Assembly: GCA_937873455.1 (NCBI GenBank)
Contig: CALMYG010000165.1
Location: 1-36,867 of the forward strand
Reading direction: 5' to 3'
Length of the DNA: 36,867 bases
From: an uncultured Verrucomicrobiota bacterium
GTDB lineage: Bacteria; Verrucomicrobiota; Kiritimatiellia; CAIVKH01
A program made the position numbers and the translations under genes. The notes beneath the pieces were generated by a model. That model was given only the letters and a program-made list of their open reading frames with translations. It was not told the DNA's origin and did no database searches. Of the stretch, positions 33,879 to 36,867 are shown piece by piece (position 1 is the stretch's first letter; each line of letters opens with the position of its first letter).

Positions 33879-34970
33879 ATGAAATTGGTCACGAGCAAAG
33901 AAAGCATCCTGGAGGGATTGCAAAAGGTTCAATCCGGCATCAGCACCCGCAATACCATTCCGGTGCTCAACAACGTACACCTCAGCGCCAAGGACGGATT
34001 GGTGCAGTTGACCGCCACCGATCTGGAAATCAGCGTGCAGACCACCTGCGAAGCGAAGATTGTCCGCGAAGGCGGCACCACCCTTCCCGCGCGCCGTTTG
34101 TTCAGCATCATTCGCGAATTGCCCGCCTCGGATATCGAAATCAACGCCGACGACAAGGATGTCGCCACCATCAAGGCCGGCGCCTCCGTCTTTAAAATCA
34201 TTGGCATATCCGAAGAAGAATTTCCGCCGGTACCGGAATTTGAAGGCCAGCGCACCTTCACCCTGGAACAAGCCACCTTCAAAAAGATGCTCGCCGCCAC
34301 CCATTACGCCGCCTCCACCGAAGAATCGCGCTACGTGCTCAATGGCGTCCTCTTAAGCTTCCGGGACGACAAGTTGACCGTGGTCGCCACCGATGGCCGC
34401 CGTATGGCCTTGTACGAGCAGGAACTCGAGTTTCCTGAACCTTCCGCCGGCGACGTCATCATCCCCAACAAAGCCGTCAACGAATTGTTGAAAACCATGG
34501 GGGCGGAAGGAACCATCAAGATCATGGTCGGCGACAACCAGGCCGCCTTCGCCTTCGGAAACATGTTGATCATCACCAAACTGGTCGATGGCACCTTCCC
34601 GAACTTCCGCCAGGTGATCCCCGCCCAATGCGAGGAACGGGTCAGCTTGGAACGCGAAATCATGCTGGATGCCGTCCGCCGCGTTTCCTTGGTCAGCGAC
34701 AAAACCAGCTCCGTCACCCTCGCCTTCGATAAAAACCAGGTCGCCATCTCCACCATGTCGGCCGAAGTCGGCGAGGCCAGCGAAACCGTGGCCATCAAAT
34801 ACAACGGCAAACCCATGGCCATCGCGTTTAATCCCGACTTCATGATCGATTGCCTCCGCAACCTCACCACCGATGAAGTGGCCTTGGAATTCAGCGACGA
34901 ACTCAGCCCCGGCGTCATGAAATGCGACGCCCCCTTCCTGTACGTCCTGATGCCGATGCGGATTCGCTAA
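33879..34970 (+). CDS. dnaN: DNA polymerase III beta subunit (sliding clamp)
   Basis: DnaN forms the ring-shaped dimer that tethers DNA polymerase III to DNA. The 363-residue length and three-domain repeat match the family. Typical blocks are IPVLNNVHLSAKDGLVQLTATDLEISV in domain I, ATHYAASTEESRYVLNGVLLSF and TVVATDGRRMALYE in domain II, and the C-terminal tail SPGVMKCDAPFLYVLMPMRI, where the partner-binding pocket closes. GGAG lies 11 bases before the ATG at 33879. It is separated from dnaA by a small membrane-protein gene and the candidate origin. The recF and gyrB genes that often follow are absent; an integron integrase occupies that place. Confidence 0.97.
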   Translation: MKLVTSKESILEGLQKVQSGISTRNTIPVLNNVHLSAKDGLVQLTATDLEISVQTTCEAKIVREGGTTLPARRLFSIIRELPASDIEINADDKDVATIKAGASVFKIIGISEEEFPPVPEFEGQRTFTLEQATFKKMLAATHYAASTEESRYVLNGVLLSFRDDKLTVVATDGRRMALYEQELEFPEPSAGDVIIPNKAVNELLKTMGAEGTIKIMVGDNQAAFAFGNMLIITKLVDGTFPNFRQVIPAQCEERVSLEREIMLDAVRRVSLVSDKTSSVTLAFDKNQVAISTMSAEVGEASETVAIKYNGKPMAIAFNPDFMIDCLRNLTTDEVALEFSDELSPGVMKCDAPFLYVLMPMRIR

Positions 34971-34995
34971 GCCGCGTCTGGAAGGAGTCAGCCTG

Positions 34996-35019
34996 CCCCG
35001 CGCCGGTGGGGAACTTTTT
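34996..35019 (+). terminator. Intrinsic terminator after dnaN
   Basis: CCCC pairs with GGGG (34996-34999 with 35008-35011), extended inward by one wobble and one C-G pair, and AAC plus five T's follow. It lies 26 bp after the dnaN stop. Confidence 0.45.
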
Positions 35020-35061
35020 AACCTAAAAACGGCGGTTGAGCGGCAGGGCAAGAAGAGATCG

Positions 35062-35116
35062 GCGTGTACGAGTAAGTGTACGAGTACGGAAAGAGATTAA
35101 ATTCGTACTCGTACAC
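35062..35116. repeat. GTACGAGTAC palindromic repeat cluster
   Basis: GTGTACGAGTA occurs twice in tandem (35064-35074 and 35076-35086). The second, extended to GTGTACGAGTACG (35076-35088), pairs perfectly over 13 bp with CGTACTCGTACAC (35104-35116), with a 15-nt AT-rich spacer. The first can pair with the same downstream arm (GCGTGTACGAGTA, 13 bp), so two alternative hairpins compete. It lies between the convergent dnaN and integrase genes. No T-run follows, so it is not a standard terminator. Confidence 0.7.
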
Positions 35117-35156
35117 GCGAATCCCGGTCCACCCATTCGGTATGGACATTCGAGGC

Positions 35157-36701
35157 TTACAACGTGTCGACCGGGCTGATCACCCCCATCGGCCCCTTGT
35201 TCAGGACGTGGGTGTAGATCATCGTCGTCTCCACCTGGCTGTGCCCCAACAACTGCTGTACCGTGCGAATATCCTGGCCCGCCTCCAACAGGTGCGTCGC
35301 GAAGCTGTGCCGGAAACAATGCGGCGTGAACCGGATGGTCAGCCCCGCCTCCTTCACTGCCTCCCGCACCGCCCGCTGCAAGTGTTGCTCGTCCACATGA
35401 TGACGCCGGACGTGTCCGGTGCGCGGACACGTGGAGTAATCGTCCGCCGGGAACACATACTGCCAGCGCCACTCATACGGGGCCTTGGGGTACTTCCGCG
35501 CCAGGGCCCCCGGCACTTCAACTTCATGCATGTTCTTTTCCTGGTCGGCCAGGTACAGCCCCCGCCGCCACTCCAGCCAAGCCTTCATTTCCTCCCGGTA
35601 CTTCACCGGAAACGGCACGTAGCGATCCTTGTCGCCTTTGCCGGATCGCACGATCAGCCGGTTCTGTTCGAAATCCACGTCCTGCACCCGCAAGCGGAGC
35701 ACTTCGTTAATCCGCATGCCCGTGCCGTAAAGCAAGCCGGCCATGAAAAGCTCCCGCCCGGATAGCCGGTCCATCACCGCCTTGATCTCTGTCCGGCTGG
35801 CCACCACCGGCAGGCGAAGTCCCCGCCGCGCCCGTTGAAAATCGGAAAAATCTCCGACCTCCTTCTTCAACACGGTCTTGTAGAGGAAAACCACCGCGTT
35901 CAAGGCCTGATTCTGGGATGACGCCGAAAGCTGCCGATCCTCGGCCAGATGCTTCAAAAACGCCCGAATTTCCTCCGCCCCCATAGTGGAAGGCTTTCGT
36001 CCCCCGTGAAAGCCGACATACTGGCGGATCCATGTCAGGTAGGTCTGCTCCGTCCGGTATGCGTAGTGGGCCACCCGTAGGCATTCACGGACCTTGTCCT
36101 GCAAGGCCATCCAATTTGCCTGCGTGGGATCCGAACGGCTCCCCGGCGCGGGGGGTGAGGGTTTTCCCAAAGGTAAAATCGTGGTTTTCTTTTTCGGTTC
36201 CGGCTTGTCAGCCCCCCGCGCAGGCAGATAGGCTGGACGCGAGTCGGGAGAATCGGAGAGAGATAATGTGGAAAAAGGGCGGACGGAGGAGGAAGCCGGT
36301 GAGACATGCGGCGGCGAAGCGGCTGTGTGTGGGGGCGACGCCGTGGGGCCGTCCGGTCTCGTTATGGCGATGCCCAGGCGTTCTTCGCGGGGCGGAAGGG
36401 CAATTCCCCGGAATTGCTCATAGTAAAGTTCCAACGCGCCACGCGCTTGCGCCAACTGCCAATTGGTTACCTTGGGGCGCCGGCACAATTCCGAAAGGTA
36501 GGCTTCGATTTCCTCCCGGCCCAGATCCCGCCTTCTCCGACCGGGATACCGGGCAAAAAAGCCGCGCACCCAAGCCAGGCAATAGGGAATATTCTTCTCC
36601 TGTGCGCCAGCCTTGCGCAGGACCTCCACATAGCCCTCCGGCCATTTCGGACTCTCATCCCTCGGTGCGACCACCGGACGGTTCTGGTGACGTTTATCCA
36701 T
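35157..36701 (-). CDS. intI: Integron integrase (IntI-type tyrosine recombinase), N-terminally extended
   Basis: IntI recombines attI and attC sites to capture or shuffle gene cassettes. The catalytic domain is complete: Arg in LLYGTGMRINEVLRLRVQDV, Lys in GKGDKDRYVPFP, H-x-x-R in HCFRHSFATHLL, the second His region LLGHSQVETTMIYTH with the tyrosine nucleophile. The integron-specific insertion is present (ALARKYPKAPYEWRWQYVFP ... RRHHVDEQHLQRAVREA), separating IntI from XerC/D. At 514 residues it is far longer than IntI1 (about 337). The extra ~200 N-terminal residues hold a second core-binding-like domain (about 15-100) and a Ser/Pro/Ala-rich linker. I chose the ATG at 36701; a GTG nine codons upstream is possible. 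It is convergent with dnaN. Confidence 0.92.
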   Translation of the reverse strand: MDKRHQNRPVVAPRDESPKWPEGYVEVLRKAGAQEKNIPYCLAWVRGFFARYPGRRRRDLGREEIEAYLSELCRRPKVTNWQLAQARGALELYYEQFRGIALPPREERLGIAITRPDGPTASPPHTAASPPHVSPASSSVRPFSTLSLSDSPDSRPAYLPARGADKPEPKKKTTILPLGKPSPPAPGSRSDPTQANWMALQDKVRECLRVAHYAYRTEQTYLTWIRQYVGFHGGRKPSTMGAEEIRAFLKHLAEDRQLSASSQNQALNAVVFLYKTVLKKEVGDFSDFQRARRGLRLPVVASRTEIKAVMDRLSGRELFMAGLLYGTGMRINEVLRLRVQDVDFEQNRLIVRSGKGDKDRYVPFPVKYREEMKAWLEWRRGLYLADQEKNMHEVEVPGALARKYPKAPYEWRWQYVFPADDYSTCPRTGHVRRHHVDEQHLQRAVREAVKEAGLTIRFTPHCFRHSFATHLLEAGQDIRTVQQLLGHSQVETTMIYTHVLNKGPMGVISPVDTL

Positions 36702-36867
36702 GACGGCGATTACTGTGCTAAACGTCACCCTACATGCGGAATCAATGAATTTGCAATAATATTATTGACGATAAACAGAAATGGCCCTTTGATAAACGTG
36801 ACGGCCAATATAATGTTCGACATGAAGCAATCGCCAGAAATATGATGTTCGTAAAAGCAACGTCCGA
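36702..36867. promoter_or_regulatory. Region upstream of intI: likely intI promoter and start of attI
   Basis: In most integrons attI and the cassette promoter lie just upstream of intI, transcribed away from it. This 166-bp edge is AT-rich. It contains TATAAT (36811-36816) facing right, a possible cassette promoter, and three related motifs AAACGTCAC, AAACGTGACGG and CAACGTCCGA (the last at the window edge) that could be integrase-binding elements. No full attI core or attC site can be defined before the window ends. Confidence 0.35.

Noticed and set aside
35062..35116. attC site of an integron cassette
   Set aside because: It lies downstream of intI, is a near-perfect palindrome without unpaired extrahelical bases, and lacks R'/R'' core sites of GTTRRRY type.

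Overview
The window comes from a GC-rich Gram-negative bacterium. Type II secretion genes, several lipoproteins and a Spy-like periplasmic protein imply an outer membrane. The TTCCAA-N3-TTGGAA palindromes, the long chromosomal-type integron integrase and the dispersed multi-hairpin repeat fit a member of the PVC superphylum, perhaps a Kiritimatiellota-like lineage. This is inference: there is no rRNA gene in the window and no search could be run.

Layout. 1-400: end of an upstream gene, an intrinsic terminator and a multi-hairpin dispersed repeat. 538-5869: queF, a membrane-anchored TPR protein, and a large secreted GH13 alpha-amylase with starch-binding-like modules. 5870-7990: a less GC-rich island on the minus strand with two toxin-antitoxin pairs (RHH/PIN and Phd/ParE), a signal-peptidase-like lipoprotein lacking the catalytic lysine, and a 24-residue zinc-ribbon remnant. 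8191-11336: gspK-gspL-gspM-like tail of a type II secretion operon, which could export enzymes such as the amylase. 11454-18407: plus-strand run of a zinc-ribbon protein, pdxB, a glycosidase-like lipoprotein, a two-RCK potassium channel and a VanZ-like membrane protein.

18198-20957 is the most striking locus. A compact restriction-modification unit (m5C methyltransferase, PD-(D/E)XK-like nuclease, Vsr repair endonuclease; overlapping or 3 nt apart) is bracketed by a 125-bp direct repeat with a single mismatch. The repeat is the convergent 3' end of the two host genes on either side. The unit therefore looks inserted with a long target duplication: it leaves a 3' gene fragment on the right, extends the VanZ-like protein on the left, and lends vsr its last codons and stop.

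20936-31492: housekeeping genes (dcd, [2Fe-2S]-type ferrochelatase, NAD-type isocitrate dehydrogenase, proA-sufE-tatD, M24 peptidase, alpha/beta hydrolase, Spy-like protein). They are interrupted by a second repeat copy and by a duplicated gene end that also brackets repeat-related sequence. 31493-34970: dnaA, a small membrane protein and dnaN. The dnaA-dnaN gap holds DnaA-box-like sequences followed by a CTA-trinucleotide run and AT-rich DNA, a good candidate for oriC. 35157-36701: an unusually long integron integrase pointing away from the right edge, so any attI site and cassette array should start just outside the window. No tRNA, rRNA or CRISPR array was found.
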